Shown in pieces: positions 35,110-44,483 of a stretch of 64,000 nt of DNA; position 1 is the stretch's first letter, and each line of letters starts with the position of its first letter. The stretch lies in assembly GCA_013416485.1 (NCBI GenBank), contig JACCEO010000003.1, positions 1 through 64,000 on the forward strand. Direction: 5' to 3'. The position numbers and the translations under genes were made by a program. The notes below the pieces were generated by a model. That model ran no database searches, was not told the origin of the DNA, and was given only the letters and a program-made list of their open reading frames with translations. The stretch is from Alcaligenaceae bacterium (lineage in GTDB: Bacteria > Pseudomonadota > Gammaproteobacteria > Burkholderiales > Burkholderiaceae_B).

Positions 35110-36093
35110 TTACTTGCCTTTAGGACTACCGGTATCGAAGTACGCCATAATCGAAATTAATTTATCGGCATAAGCGGGGTCGGTGGCATAGCCTGCTGCC
35201 TGTATGCGCCGTGCGCCCTCTTCTGCACTAGGAGCACTCACCACGTCGCTATAGCGCTTGTTATTGCTAATCAGCTTGGCGTAGTCGGCAAACGATTCCG
35301 CATACGAATCATAGGCCCGAAATGGTTGTGTCATTTTGCGTGGCACACCGTTTTCGTATTCAGTGGTCATGATATTGACCACCTTACCCTTCCAATTGGA
35401 ACTGGCCTTAATACCAAACAAGTTATGGCTGGTCGTGCCGTCCTCATGCTTAATTTCATGTTTCCCCCAACCTGACTCTAGGGCAGCTTGACTAAGTATT
35501 AGCTTAGCAGGCACACCGCTTTCGCTGGCTGCCATTTTCGCAGCAGCGGTCATTTTAGAAACAAAGCTATGAATATGATCGGGTGCTCCCTTAATGGCAG
35601 AATATATTTTTTCTGCCACTGGGCTGCGATTCAACATATCGATCAAGGCAGTAATGGATGGCGCATCTGTACGTCGGACCTCACCGATACTGGAACGCAA
35701 GCCTGGCAAGCGCGATCCGCTCAGATCAGGGGGTAATCCCGTACCGCCGGCAACAACCCCTAAACCACCCTTCTGAGCCTGGATTTGATCCAATATTTTT
35801 TGCGCTAAACCCATACCAGGATTGGACAACTGCAAAGCCATTTGCTCGTCGCCCAAACTTTGCGCCAAACGGGTTTGCTGGCTATCAAAGGGGCCAGAAC
35901 CTAATGACGTTTGCCTAGCCTGCTTCATCATCTGTTGGATCATCAGGGCTTCGAACTGATGCGCCACTTCCCGGTTTTTATCCAGAGCGGTATCACTGCC
36001 TGTACGCACACCTTTTTTCAGACTATTTAAATGGCTGAAGTCCAAACTAGACGTGTTATCGCCTTGGGGCCTGGGAGTGTAATGAATTGACAT
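35110..36093 (-). CDS. flgJ: Flagellar rod assembly protein and muramidase FlgJ
   Basis: This 327-residue protein has two domains. The N-terminal rod scaffold (~45-105) has QFEALMIQQMMKQARQTSLGSGPFDSQQ. The C-terminal peptidoglycan hydrolase of GH73 type (~170-320) has LILSQAALESGWGKHEIKHEDG with the catalytic Glu, then NLFGIKASSNWKGKV and AYDSYAESFADYAKLI. It digests the wall for rod passage. Confidence 0.96.
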   Translation of the reverse strand: MSIHYTPRPQGDNTSSLDFSHLNSLKKGVRTGSDTALDKNREVAHQFEALMIQQMMKQARQTSLGSGPFDSQQTRLAQSLGDEQMALQLSNPGMGLAQKILDQIQAQKGGLGVVAGGTGLPPDLSGSRLPGLRSSIGEVRRTDAPSITALIDMLNRSPVAEKIYSAIKGAPDHIHSFVSKMTAAAKMAASESGVPAKLILSQAALESGWGKHEIKHEDGTTSHNLFGIKASSNWKGKVVNIMTTEYENGVPRKMTQPFRAYDSYAESFADYAKLISNNKRYSDVVSAPSAEEGARRIQAAGYATDPAYADKLISIMAYFDTGSPKGK

Positions 36094-36102
36094 GAACTGC
36101 CT

Positions 36103-37239
36103 TTAAATAATTTCCAATTCGGCACGCAAGGCACCTGCACTTTTCAGGTTCTGCAAGATAGACAATAAATCTTGGGGCGTAGCACCCAAAGAATTCAAGG
36201 CCCTGACCACATCAGCCAGATTCGTGCTGGTATTCACACGTTGTAGACTACCTGCCTCGGAGCGCATTTCGATCTGAGTATTATCGGTAACCACCGTTTG
36301 TCCACCACCAAAGGGAGTATCAGGTTGACTAACATCAGATTGGCGACTGATAATAATTGATAGATTGCCATGTGCAATCGCCGCTTCTTCGATGGTCACG
36401 GTACGGTTCATAACCACCGATCCTGTGCGCGCATTGATAATGACTTTGGCACGCGCAGGCGGTAGCCTGACATCCAAATTTTCAACTTGTGACAAAAACG
36501 CTGCCTGAGTCGCTGGATCTTGGGGACCACGCAGTTGTATGACTCTGCCATCTAAGGCCACGGCAGTTTGGGCACCAAAGCGCTTATTCAGCGCAGCAAC
36601 CATATTCTGGGCCATGCCAAAATCTGTGCTATTCAATTCCAGATTGATCACACCGCCGCTAGCAAAAGTCGTGGGTACGCTACGTTCTATGATGGCGCCA
36701 TTGCTAATAATACCGCCATTTAATTGGTTCACTTGAACGCTGGAACCCCCTGCTTGCGCACCTGCGCCACCCACCAGCATATTGCCTTGGGCGATGGCAT
36801 ACACCTGACCGTCGGCACCCTTCATGGGCGTCATCAACAGGGTACCGCCACGCAGGCTTTTTGCATTACCCATAGACGACACCACCACGTCTACAGTTTG
36901 CCCTGGTTGAGCAAATGCCGGCAAACGAGCTGTCACAATTACCGCAGCCACGTTTTTCACTTGCATATTTGTGCCCTGGGGTACGGTTACCCCCAATTGC
37001 GACAACATATTGGTCAGGCTTTGCTGGGTAAACGGAGTTTGACGTACTTGATCGCCACTGCCATCCAGGCCCACGACCAAGCCATAGCCAATGATTTGAT
37101 TCGCACGCACACCCTGTATCGATGCCAGGTCTTTAATACGTTCAGCATGGGCAGTGCCCACTGTCATCGCCAAGATCAGCGCTGCCGGCAAGCAGTGCCT
37201 GCTATAACGAATAAACACGCTGACTAAAGTAGAAATCAC
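36103..37239 (-). CDS. flgI: Flagellar P-ring protein FlgI
   Basis: This is a protein of about 379 residues. It has a signal peptide (cut after GTAHA) and then the typical [32 protein letters not shown] and [17 protein letters not shown]. It forms the periplasmic P ring. A GTG at 37239 with AAGG 8 bases upstream is preferred; a TTG at 37245 is an alternative. It lies 13 bases after flgH if the GTG is used. Confidence 0.95.
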   Translation of the reverse strand: MISTLVSVFIRYSRHCLPAALILAMTVGTAHAERIKDLASIQGVRANQIIGYGLVVGLDGSGDQVRQTPFTQQSLTNMLSQLGVTVPQGTNMQVKNVAAVIVTARLPAFAQPGQTVDVVVSSMGNAKSLRGGTLLMTPMKGADGQVYAIAQGNMLVGGAGAQAGGSSVQVNQLNGGIISNGAIIERSVPTTFASGGVINLELNSTDFGMAQNMVAALNKRFGAQTAVALDGRVIQLRGPQDPATQAAFLSQVENLDVRLPPARAKVIINARTGSVVMNRTVTIEEAAIAHGNLSIIISRQSDVSQPDTPFGGGQTVVTDNTQIEMRSEAGSLQRVNTSTNLADVVRALNSLGATPQDLLSILQNLKSAGALRAELEII

Positions 37240-37252
37240 GAGCAAAACCTTG

Positions 37253-37939
37253 TTAAAACGGTGAAATATTCAAGAAAAACCGCTGTAGCCACCCCATGTT
37301 TTGAACTTCATCCATGGTGCCCTTGCTGCGAAACTCAATACGCGCATCGGCTACCTGAGTAGACAACACCGTGTTGGACCCGGTAATTGAACGGGGATCG
37401 ACCACGCCAGAAAACCGTATATGTTCGCTACCACGATTAATGGCCATTTGTTTATCGCCAGCAATTTGTAGATTACCGTTGGGCAATACGCCCACGACTG
37501 TTGTGGTCAGGGTACCCTGGAACATGTTGTCGGCCCGGCTAGAGCCTTTACCCTGAGCTTGGTTACCGCCTTCGGCATCAAAGTTTTGCTTAGGTCCCAA
37601 CGAATTAGGCAAGATGTCCGGTGCCAACGTTATACCCATAGACGCACTACCTGTACGGTTAGTCGAGGTTTGCACGTTTTTGGCAGCATTGGTTTTTTCT
37701 TGTATCACCACCGTGACGATATCGCCCACATTACGTGGACGCCTGTCCTCGAACAATGGATAGTTGCCATAAGCACCCGCTTGATAAATGGACCCATTGG
37801 CCACAACGGTAGGCGCCGGAGGTGGCGGAGGCGGCGCTGTTAAAGGCCCAGTAACCACTGGTTCCGGCGGAATCATTGCACAACCTGACAACACAGCCAT
37901 AGCGACCAGTGGTCCTAAACGAGTAAGGCGTTTTAGCAT
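37253..37939 (-). CDS. flgH: Flagellar L-ring lipoprotein FlgH
   Basis: This is a 228-residue outer-membrane ring lipoprotein with lipobox VLSGC at about residue 21 and a proline-rich stretch after it. The family block [36 protein letters not shown] and the C-terminal [14 protein letters not shown] are clear. Confidence 0.96.
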   Translation of the reverse strand: MLKRLTRLGPLVAMAVLSGCAMIPPEPVVTGPLTAPPPPPPAPTVVANGSIYQAGAYGNYPLFEDRRPRNVGDIVTVVIQEKTNAAKNVQTSTNRTGSASMGITLAPDILPNSLGPKQNFDAEGGNQAQGKGSSRADNMFQGTLTTTVVGVLPNGNLQIAGDKQMAINRGSEHIRFSGVVDPRSITGSNTVLSTQVADARIEFRSKGTMDEVQNMGWLQRFFLNISPF

Positions 37940-37955
37940 GTACTTCAGTTCTATC

Positions 37956-38741
37956 TTATAGCTGGGTCAAGCGAGCCAGCATCTGGTCAGATGTTTGTAT
38001 GGCTTTGCTGTTCATTTCATAAGCACGCTGGGTAGTAATCATATTGACCAGCTCTTCAGCCACGTTGACGTTAGACGTTTCAACAAAATCCTGCAAAATC
38101 AAACCCGCGCCGTCCAAACCAGGCTGAGCAAAGTTAGCTGCCCCTGAAGCGTCCGTTTCCGCATACAGATTTTCACCCATGCTTTGCAAGCCCGTAGGAT
38201 TAACAAAGGTAGTTAATTGCAACTGACCCAGTTGTACGTTGGTACCTACAGCGCCGGGCTGAGTCACAGAGACTGTGCCATCGCGAGCGACGGTGATAGT
38301 CAATGCATTATCAGGGATATTGATAGGAGGCTGTATGGGGTAACCGCCAGCGGTTACCAACTGACCGTCTTGGTCAACCTGCAGACTGCCGTCTCGGGTA
38401 TAGGCAAATTCGCCATCAGGCATTTCAACCTGCAAGAAACCACGACCTTGGATAGCGATATCCAAGGAATTACCCGTTTGGCGTAAGTCACCCTGCGTGT
38501 GTATGCGTTCTGTGGCTACCGTGCGCACACCCACACCAATCTGCAAACCTGAAGGCAGTTGGTTAGCGGCCCCTACTTGGGCGCCAGGCTGACGTATGGT
38601 TTGGTACATCAGGTCCTCAAAGACCGCACGACTACGCTTAAAACCCGTGGTATTTACGTTAGCCAAGTTATTGGATATGACATCCATATTGGTCTGCTGC
38701 GACTCTAGACCGGTTTTAGCTATCCATAATGAACGTATCAT
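37956..38741 (-). CDS. flgG: Flagellar distal rod protein FlgG
   Basis: This is a 261-residue rod protein. The N-terminal [39 protein letters not shown] and C-terminal [29 protein letters not shown] are the flagellar rod-family termini, with the FlgG-specific length. Confidence 0.97.
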   Translation of the reverse strand: MIRSLWIAKTGLESQQTNMDVISNNLANVNTTGFKRSRAVFEDLMYQTIRQPGAQVGAANQLPSGLQIGVGVRTVATERIHTQGDLRQTGNSLDIAIQGRGFLQVEMPDGEFAYTRDGSLQVDQDGQLVTAGGYPIQPPINIPDNALTITVARDGTVSVTQPGAVGTNVQLGQLQLTTFVNPTGLQSMGENLYAETDASGAANFAQPGLDGAGLILQDFVETSNVNVAEELVNMITTQRAYEMNSKAIQTSDQMLARLTQL

Positions 38742-38761
38742 TTTTTATCCTTAAATCTGCT

Positions 38762-39508
38762 TTAACCGTTGGATGACAGTATCGAATTGGCGCGCTCGGC
38801 ATTGGTGCTGGCGTCTTGTATGACTTTCATTTGTAGCTCAAAGCGACGGGCATTACTGATCATGCCGACCATCGCTTCTGCAGCGCTAACATTACTTTTC
38901 TCTATAAACCCTGCGACCATACGGACCGCAGGATCGGCTTGTGCCGCCTGGCCTTGGGCCAGTCTGTACAAGCCATCGTCACCACGAACCAAGTCACCCA
39001 CCGGAGGGTTCACCAGCTTCAACTGCCCCATGACTTGAATATCAGAGGGGTTATCGCCTGCCCCCAACGCAGTGATGGTGCCATCGCCAGAGAAAGTAAC
39101 ACTACCTCGCTCTGGGACTTCAACCGGGCCACCGTCGTCGGACAATATAGGAAAACCCGCATGGTTTACCAGCATATTGTCTAAGTTAATTGCCAGCTCA
39201 CCATTACGTGTATAGGCTTCACCCTGAGGGGTTTGGACGCTAAACCAACCGTCGCCAGTAATGGCCAGGTCCAGAGCTTGACCGGTTTCAGTCATTACAC
39301 CTTGCTGGAAATTACTGCCAGGCGTGACAGCAACGTTACTGACACGTGTCGGTGATTCGGTAACACCCACCACGGGCACGGACCGATAAATGGCCAGTTG
39401 CTCGCGAAAGCCCGTGGTACTGACGTTGGCCATGTTGTTGCTGATAATGGCCTGCTGCTCTAGGGTGCGCGCCGCCCCAGCAGCAGCGGTATAAATCATG
39501 TGGTCCAT
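38762..39508 (-). CDS. flgF: Flagellar proximal rod protein FlgF
   Basis: This is a 248-residue rod protein. The termini MDHMIYTAAAGAARTLEQQAIISNNMANVSTTGFREQLA and NVSAAEAMVGMISNARRFELQMKVIQDAS are FlgF-like. It lies between flgE and flgG with short spacers. Confidence 0.96.
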   Translation of the reverse strand: MDHMIYTAAAGAARTLEQQAIISNNMANVSTTGFREQLAIYRSVPVVGVTESPTRVSNVAVTPGSNFQQGVMTETGQALDLAITGDGWFSVQTPQGEAYTRNGELAINLDNMLVNHAGFPILSDDGGPVEVPERGSVTFSGDGTITALGAGDNPSDIQVMGQLKLVNPPVGDLVRGDDGLYRLAQGQAAQADPAVRMVAGFIEKSNVSAAEAMVGMISNARRFELQMKVIQDASTNAERANSILSSNG

Positions 39509-39516
39509 GAATAGGC

Positions 39517-41037
39517 CTAGCGCATGGTGATCAGGGTTTGCAGTATCTGATCCTGAGTCTTAATGGTTTGAGCATTGGCCTGATAGGTACGCTGGGCAAT
39601 AATCATGTTGACCAGCTCTACGCTCATGTCGACGTTGGATTCTTCCACCGACTGCCCTGCAATAGTAGCCATGCCGTTTTCACCAGGACGACCATAAGTG
39701 GGCTGACCCGATGCCGCAGTTTCTATCCAGGCATTACCACCTACAGGCTGCAAACCTTGCAAGTTATTGAAGTCGGCCAGTACCAGGGTACCCATAGAAC
39801 GGGTTTCACCGTTGGTGTAGCGCGCTTGTATAGAACCATCTTTGGCGATGGACATGCTGGCGTATTCACCTGTAGCAAAGCCATCTTGCGTGAAGTTGGA
39901 GGCAAACGGGCCACCGAACTGGGTGGTGCCTTCATAGCTCAGTTTGATGTTAAGGTCATCGGCGGGTGATGCACCGCTACCTGGATTGAAGAATGTTAGG
40001 TCAACTGGCCCTGTAGGTGATACCTTTCGGCCGTCCGGATCAAAATGCAGTTCTTGCATAGACCCTGCAGGTGCCTGCAGAGGCAAACCATCTAAACGAT
40101 AATGAACTTCCCAAACGCTATTGCCACCAACCTCGGGACGCTTCGCATAATACTGAGTCAGTTCATGCGAGTTACCCAGGGAGTCAAATACATTGATACG
40201 CAGCGAGTGCCTGGGCGAGTAACTGTCGGGATTGGCTGGATCGAAAGGAATGGCGACTTGTGCTGGAATACCTGGCACTTCGGGTATGGCAGCAACATAG
40301 TTGCTGTCACCAACGATATCGAAGACCAATGCAGCATTAGGCACACCAGCAGCGTCAAGAGTCACAGCAGCAGCAGCAGCCCCCGTCGTATAGTCACCCG
40401 GAAGAGGTATATTCGCTGGATCCCAAACTATATCCCCGGCAGCATTTCTCGTGAAAGAAAAAGTCCCGGTAACTGCGCCGCCCCCTACCGCGGTCAGCGT
40501 CACATTACCAGCCACTGCTGGCACCTCTGGAATAGCAGGAATAGCAGGCGCGTTAGTCAAATAAATCACGTCAGCATTGGCATCCAGGTTGGCTGCTGTA
40601 CTTACCGTGGTGCTAGCCTGGGGTGGAATATTACCCACTGGCACTTGCACAGGCACCATATTGGTACCACCAGGGGCGTAGCCGGTTAAGCGCTGGCCTT
40701 GGGCGTTGACGATGTTGTTGTCTTTGTCGGCAAAGAACTGACCGTTACGGGTATATAACACGTTGCCGCTGGGGTCCACTACCCGAAATAGCCCCTTAGC
40801 CCCGTCGATCGCCATATCGAACTGGTTGCCGGTACCGGCAACCGTACCTACGGTAAAGCGCTGGTTGATGCTGGCTACCGAAACACCCAAGCCAACACGC
40901 GAATTTGCGTAAACATCGGCAAAAGTAGCACTACCGGCTTTAAAGCCCACGGTGCCCGAGTTAGCAATGTTGTTGCCAATAACGTCCAGATTCTGTGCTG
41001 CAGCGTTCAAGCCACTTAAACCTTGTCCGAAACCCAT
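39517..41037 (-). CDS. flgE: Flagellar hook protein FlgE
   Basis: This is a 506-residue hook subunit. The N-terminal GFGQGLSGLNAAAQNLDVIGNNIANSGTVGFK and C-terminal VEESNVDMSVELVNMIIAQRTYQANAQTIKTQDQIL are conserved. It is about 100 residues longer than E. coli FlgE. The extra part (~160-270) has an Ala/Pro-rich insertion with two IPEVP segments, one after PAIPA and one before GIPAQVAIPF. Confidence 0.95.
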   Translation of the reverse strand: MGFGQGLSGLNAAAQNLDVIGNNIANSGTVGFKAGSATFADVYANSRVGLGVSVASINQRFTVGTVAGTGNQFDMAIDGAKGLFRVVDPSGNVLYTRNGQFFADKDNNIVNAQGQRLTGYAPGGTNMVPVQVPVGNIPPQASTTVSTAANLDANADVIYLTNAPAIPAIPEVPAVAGNVTLTAVGGGAVTGTFSFTRNAAGDIVWDPANIPLPGDYTTGAAAAAVTLDAAGVPNAALVFDIVGDSNYVAAIPEVPGIPAQVAIPFDPANPDSYSPRHSLRINVFDSLGNSHELTQYYAKRPEVGGNSVWEVHYRLDGLPLQAPAGSMQELHFDPDGRKVSPTGPVDLTFFNPGSGASPADDLNIKLSYEGTTQFGGPFASNFTQDGFATGEYASMSIAKDGSIQARYTNGETRSMGTLVLADFNNLQGLQPVGGNAWIETAASGQPTYGRPGENGMATIAGQSVEESNVDMSVELVNMIIAQRTYQANAQTIKTQDQILQTLITMR

Positions 41038-41113
41038 GATAAACCTCGTGTAATCTTAAAATATGTTGTGTAGACGGCGCACCGCGCCACCCATAAAAAT
41101 GTGCTGCGTCGTG

Positions 41114-41797
41114 CTACATAATTTTTCGGATATCCAGCAAGGAGTAACTTCCTGCTAGACCCATATCGATACGTAAACCTTGTGACGTATACGCCACGCT
41201 GGAGACGGTGCCGTGAGTAAGCGCTTCGGCGGCGACGGGTTGGCCGTTACCATCCAGGGCTGCCACTTCTACGGTGTACTTGCCTTCTGCTAGGGGTGCA
41301 TTGTTTTCGCCCATGCCGTCCCATTCGACGGAATACACACCAGCGTCTTTCTTGCCCAGATCCAATTTGCGGACAACCTGGCCATCGGGGCCCATGATGG
41401 TGACCACAACCTTGGCAGCAGGCGAAATAATATCGACACCAAACGGGGTAGCAGTCGCGACATCGTCGTTAACACCCACGGACACTTTATTGCCTGGCAC
41501 CAATACACCCTTGCCGATAAGCCCAGCGGCTTGCATGGACTGGGAAACGTCCATTTGGCCGGATAAAGCCAACAAGGTGTTGTTCAGTTGGTTAATACCA
41601 TTGACAGTAGACAACTGCGCCATTTGCGATGTGACCTGGGCGTTATCCATAGGATTCAGCGGGTCCTGGTTTTGCAGTTGAGTCACCAACAAGGTCAAAA
41701 AGCGATCCTGGGTATCCCCCATAAGATCGCGACTTTGCTGATAGGCTGCCGCACCTGCGGCATTATTGGTATAGCCTGTATTATTAACGGTAGTCAT
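41114..41797 (-). CDS. flgD: Flagellar hook assembly scaffold FlgD
   Basis: This is a 227-residue hook cap protein. The N-terminal MGDTQDRFLTLLVTQLQNQDPLNPMDNAQVTSQMAQLSTVNGINQLN is diagnostic, followed by FlgD Ig-like and tudor-like domains (VEWDGMGENNAPLAEGKYTVEV). Confidence 0.96.
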   Translation of the reverse strand: MTTVNNTGYTNNAAGAAAYQQSRDLMGDTQDRFLTLLVTQLQNQDPLNPMDNAQVTSQMAQLSTVNGINQLNNTLLALSGQMDVSQSMQAAGLIGKGVLVPGNKVSVGVNDDVATATPFGVDIISPAAKVVVTIMGPDGQVVRKLDLGKKDAGVYSVEWDGMGENNAPLAEGKYTVEVAALDGNGQPVAAEALTHGTVSSVAYTSQGLRIDMGLAGSYSLLDIRKIM

Positions 41798-41807
41798 AGC
41801 TTTCCTT

Positions 41808-42224
41808 TTACTGACCTATCGTCAGCGTACGCGTCATCAAGCTTTTGGTGGTATTGATGACTTCGACGTTAGCTTGGTAAGAACGCGAGGCGGAAATCAT
41901 GTTGACGGTTTCAGCAACCACATCGACATTAGGCATGGTTACATAGCCATCAGCGTTAGCCAATGGGTTTTTAGGATCGTATTCTTGGCGCAGCGGTGCG
42001 TTACTTTCGACGACACCCGCCACCCTAACCCCACCTACAGACTGCGTACGTGCAGCCCCCGGTGCCGGCATCATTTGGAACACGACCTGGCGTGCACGGT
42101 AGGGCTGGCCATCGGGACCCGCCACGCTATCGGCGTTAGCCAGGTTACTGGCAGTGACGTTCATACGCTGCGACTGTGCAGTTAGCGCAGATCCAGCGAT
42201 TTGAAAGATGCTTAGTGTGGACAT
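41808..42224 (-). CDS. flgC: Flagellar proximal rod protein FlgC
   Basis: This is a 138-residue rod protein. [39 protein letters not shown] and the C-terminal [34 protein letters not shown] are FlgC hallmarks. Confidence 0.96.
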   Translation of the reverse strand: MSTLSIFQIAGSALTAQSQRMNVTASNLANADSVAGPDGQPYRARQVVFQMMPAPGAARTQSVGGVRVAGVVESNAPLRQEYDPKNPLANADGYVTMPNVDVVAETVNMISASRSYQANVEVINTTKSLMTRTLTIGQ

Positions 42225-42250
42225 AAAGTGTTTCCGTTACTGACTGCTGC

Positions 42251-42658
42251 TTATTGCTGCATTGCAGCCATCATGGCTTTGATACGAGTGGACAGTAGAG
42301 TTAAATCGGCCTGATAACGCTGGGTGTTATCCGCGAACTGGACACGTTCTATATCCATATCCACGGTATTACCATCTAGGCGCGGCTGCAGCGGTTGGCG
42401 GTATAGAAGCTCATTCGGACCGGCACTAAGTGCTGCGGCAGGTATATGACGCTCAGAGGTCAGTTTCAGACTAGTATCAGGCAGGCGCATACGTTCGCCC
42501 ATAGCGTTTTCCAAAGCGGCGTTAAAATCAAAATCACGCGCTTTGTAGTTAGGCGTATCGGCATTGGCAATATTTGCCGCCAAGACTTCCTGTCTTTGCT
42601 GACGCAGACTAATCGCCTGCTGATGAAAGCCAAATTCCTGGCCTATACGATCTATCAT
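42251..42658 (-). CDS. flgB: Flagellar proximal rod protein FlgB
   Basis: This is a 135-residue rod protein and first gene of the flgBCDEFGHIJ run. It shows FGFHQQAISLRQQRQEVLAANIANADTPNYKARDFDF and ends in DNTQRYQADLTLLSTRIKAMMAAMQQ. It is divergent from flgA; the 136-base gap between them must hold both promoters, but I could not place them. Confidence 0.96.
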   Translation of the reverse strand: MIDRIGQEFGFHQQAISLRQQRQEVLAANIANADTPNYKARDFDFNAALENAMGERMRLPDTSLKLTSERHIPAAALSAGPNELLYRQPLQPRLDGNTVDMDIERVQFADNTQRYQADLTLLSTRIKAMMAAMQQ

Positions 42659-42794
42659 GTGCGTTATCCGCCATTACATTAGTTGACAGTACTATCGTAG
42701 CCTTAGCAAGGCGTTTATAAACCCTGAAACAAGCCACTATTTGTCTGTCAGTTCCAAGTATGCCTGCTCAGCCAGTTTTTCCTACAATGTGAAC

Positions 42795-43556
42795 ATGCTT
42801 ATGACTACAGCAAAAAACACCCAAAATAACGCCAGGTGGGATTACCCTCGCTGCTGGCTGAGCTGTTTATGCTGGTTGGGTATTTTTTTCATGATGCCTG
42901 CGTTAGCGCAAACTGTTAACGCACCAACAGCAATACCCACACAAAATACGGACGAAGTCGCTGCCATCGTGCAGGACTACCTGGAATCTGCAGCCAGCAC
43001 CTACCCTGGCTCGGTGATTGTCACTGTCGATGCATCACGCCTAGCCCGTCAACCTGCCTGCAGCCAGCTGCAAGCTTACTTAAGTAGCAGCCAACGACTA
43101 CGATCCCGGCTTAGCGTAGGCGTGCGCTGCATGGCACCCATCGCCTGGGATAGCTACGTACAAGCAACATTAAGCATCCAAGGGTTTTATTACGTGGCTA
43201 ACCACGCCATACAGCCAGGCGATGTCATCAGCCTAGACGACGTAAGCGCACGCGAAGGGGATTTACTAAGATTGTCTCCGGGCATAATTACCGATCCTAG
43301 CCATTTAATAGGTCAGTTGGCGACACAACGCATTAATACCAACATGGCCATAAAAGCCAACGCCTTACGCGACCCGGACTCTATACAGCGGGGTCAAATG
43401 GTACGCACCGAAGTTCGCGGCCCAGGATTTGTTGCCAGTGGTGAAGGCCAGGCCATGCAGAGCGGGGCTCCTGGTAGCCAAATACAGGTAAAATCAAGCT
43501 CGGGGCAAATTATTACTGGCACAGTGCTAAACGCCAATACGGTATTAATCATGTAA
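42795..43556 (+). CDS. flgA: P-ring assembly chaperone FlgA
   Basis: This is a periplasmic chaperone of about 253 residues. A signal peptide with a long basic front (WLSCLCWLGIFFMMPALAQ) precedes a SAF-type domain, with the C-terminal FlgA pattern INTNMAIKANALRDPDSIQRGQMVRTEVRGPGFVASGEGQAMQSG. The ATG at 42795 or the ATG at 42801 may be the start; neither has a clear ribosome binding site. A TTG at 42741 looks unlikely. Confidence 0.92.
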   Translation: MLMTTAKNTQNNARWDYPRCWLSCLCWLGIFFMMPALAQTVNAPTAIPTQNTDEVAAIVQDYLESAASTYPGSVIVTVDASRLARQPACSQLQAYLSSSQRLRSRLSVGVRCMAPIAWDSYVQATLSIQGFYYVANHAIQPGDVISLDDVSAREGDLLRLSPGIITDPSHLIGQLATQRINTNMAIKANALRDPDSIQRGQMVRTEVRGPGFVASGEGQAMQSGAPGSQIQVKSSSGQIITGTVLNANTVLIM

Positions 43557-43623
43557 ATCTTGTATTTGCCATGCACCATTTACATACAAATTCGTAAATT
43601 ATGGTAAAAGCCTTGGCTGCCCC

Positions 43624-43650
43624 TAAAGTTTCTGCGGGATCTACCGTTAC
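43624..43650 (+). promoter_or_regulatory. Sigma-28 promoter upstream of flgMN
   Basis: TAAAGTTT (43624-43631), an 11-base spacer and ACCGTTAC (43643-43650): a perfect -35 and a -10 sharing the CCGTTA core of the flaG and flgK sites. It lies 50 bases before the flgM start. It would let FliA drive synthesis of its own anti-sigma factor, as in enterics. Confidence 0.8.
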
Positions 43651-43700
43651 ATTGAACACAGAACATTAAATAGCATTGCCTGCTCTACCCGGAGACCATA

Positions 43701-43991
43701 GTGAAAATCACCTCTACCCCTATTAAAAGTCCGCTGGAAGGCCTTACTGCCGTCACGCGCACTGATAGCGCGGCTTCGGCGTATACCTCCGCGGCAAGTG
43801 CTGGTGGCAAATCTTCGGTGGATCTCAGCTCAGCAGCGCGTCACCTGTCTGGCCTTGAAAACAGCGATAACGATGTAAACATTGCCAAGGTTAATGAAAT
43901 TCGCAATGCCTTGGCATCCGGCGAATTAGTCATCGACCCCAACCGCATTGCCGATGGCCTGTTAGCTAGTGTGCGCGACCTGCTTAAATAA
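43701..43991 (+). CDS. flgM: Anti-sigma-28 factor FlgM
   Basis: This is a 96-residue, mostly disordered protein with the C-terminal sigma-binding half VNIAKVNEIRNALASGELVIDPNRIADGLLASVRDLL. The N-terminal region carries the export signal. A GTG start at 43701 follows GGAG. It is followed directly by flgN. Confidence 0.94.
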   Translation: MKITSTPIKSPLEGLTAVTRTDSAASAYTSAASAGGKSSVDLSSAARHLSGLENSDNDVNIAKVNEIRNALASGELVIDPNRIADGLLASVRDLLK

Positions 43992-43992
43992 T

Positions 43993-44472
43993 ATGACCGC
44001 TGCCCCCTTGCAACAACTACACGCGTGCCTGGATCAAGAAATAAGCCTGATCAAGACGTTTACCCAGATACTGGAACAAGAAACCCAGTTACTGCTGGAT
44101 GCTGCGCCAACGGTAGCGTTAACTGAAAATACAGCAGAAAAAAACAAGCTGGCCGATCAAATCGCCGCTTGGGATGAACAGCGTCTAAATCTATTGACCA
44201 CACTAGGTTACAGCCCCAATAAAGAAGGCTTAACCACCGCGGCAGAAGAACATCCTGAAATTAACGCTAGCTGCCAGGCGCTATACCAACTGGCCAATCA
44301 GGCCCGTGAACTGAACGACGGCAACGGTCAGCTAATTAAGACCTTCATGACAGAAAACCAGCAAGCCCTAGATACCCTAGCGCGGCTAGCCGATCCAGGC
44401 CAAGTCTATGATGCCAGCGGCCGCTCACGTCCTGGTAGTAAGCGACCAAAAACCAATATCAAAGCGGGTTAA
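43993..44472 (+). CDS. flgN: FlgK/FlgL export chaperone FlgN
   Basis: This is a 159-residue helical cytoplasmic chaperone for the hook-associated proteins. The helical pattern LQQLHACLDQEISLIKTFTQILEQETQLL and NKLADQIAAWDEQRLNLL fits FlgN. The ATG at 43993 is 1 base after the flgM stop. It is convergent with flhF, with only an 11-base gap. Confidence 0.88.
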   Translation: MTAAPLQQLHACLDQEISLIKTFTQILEQETQLLLDAAPTVALTENTAEKNKLADQIAAWDEQRLNLLTTLGYSPNKEGLTTAAEEHPEINASCQALYQLANQARELNDGNGQLIKTFMTENQQALDTLARLADPGQVYDASGRSRPGSKRPKTNIKAG

Positions 44473-44483
44473 TACCTCATACC

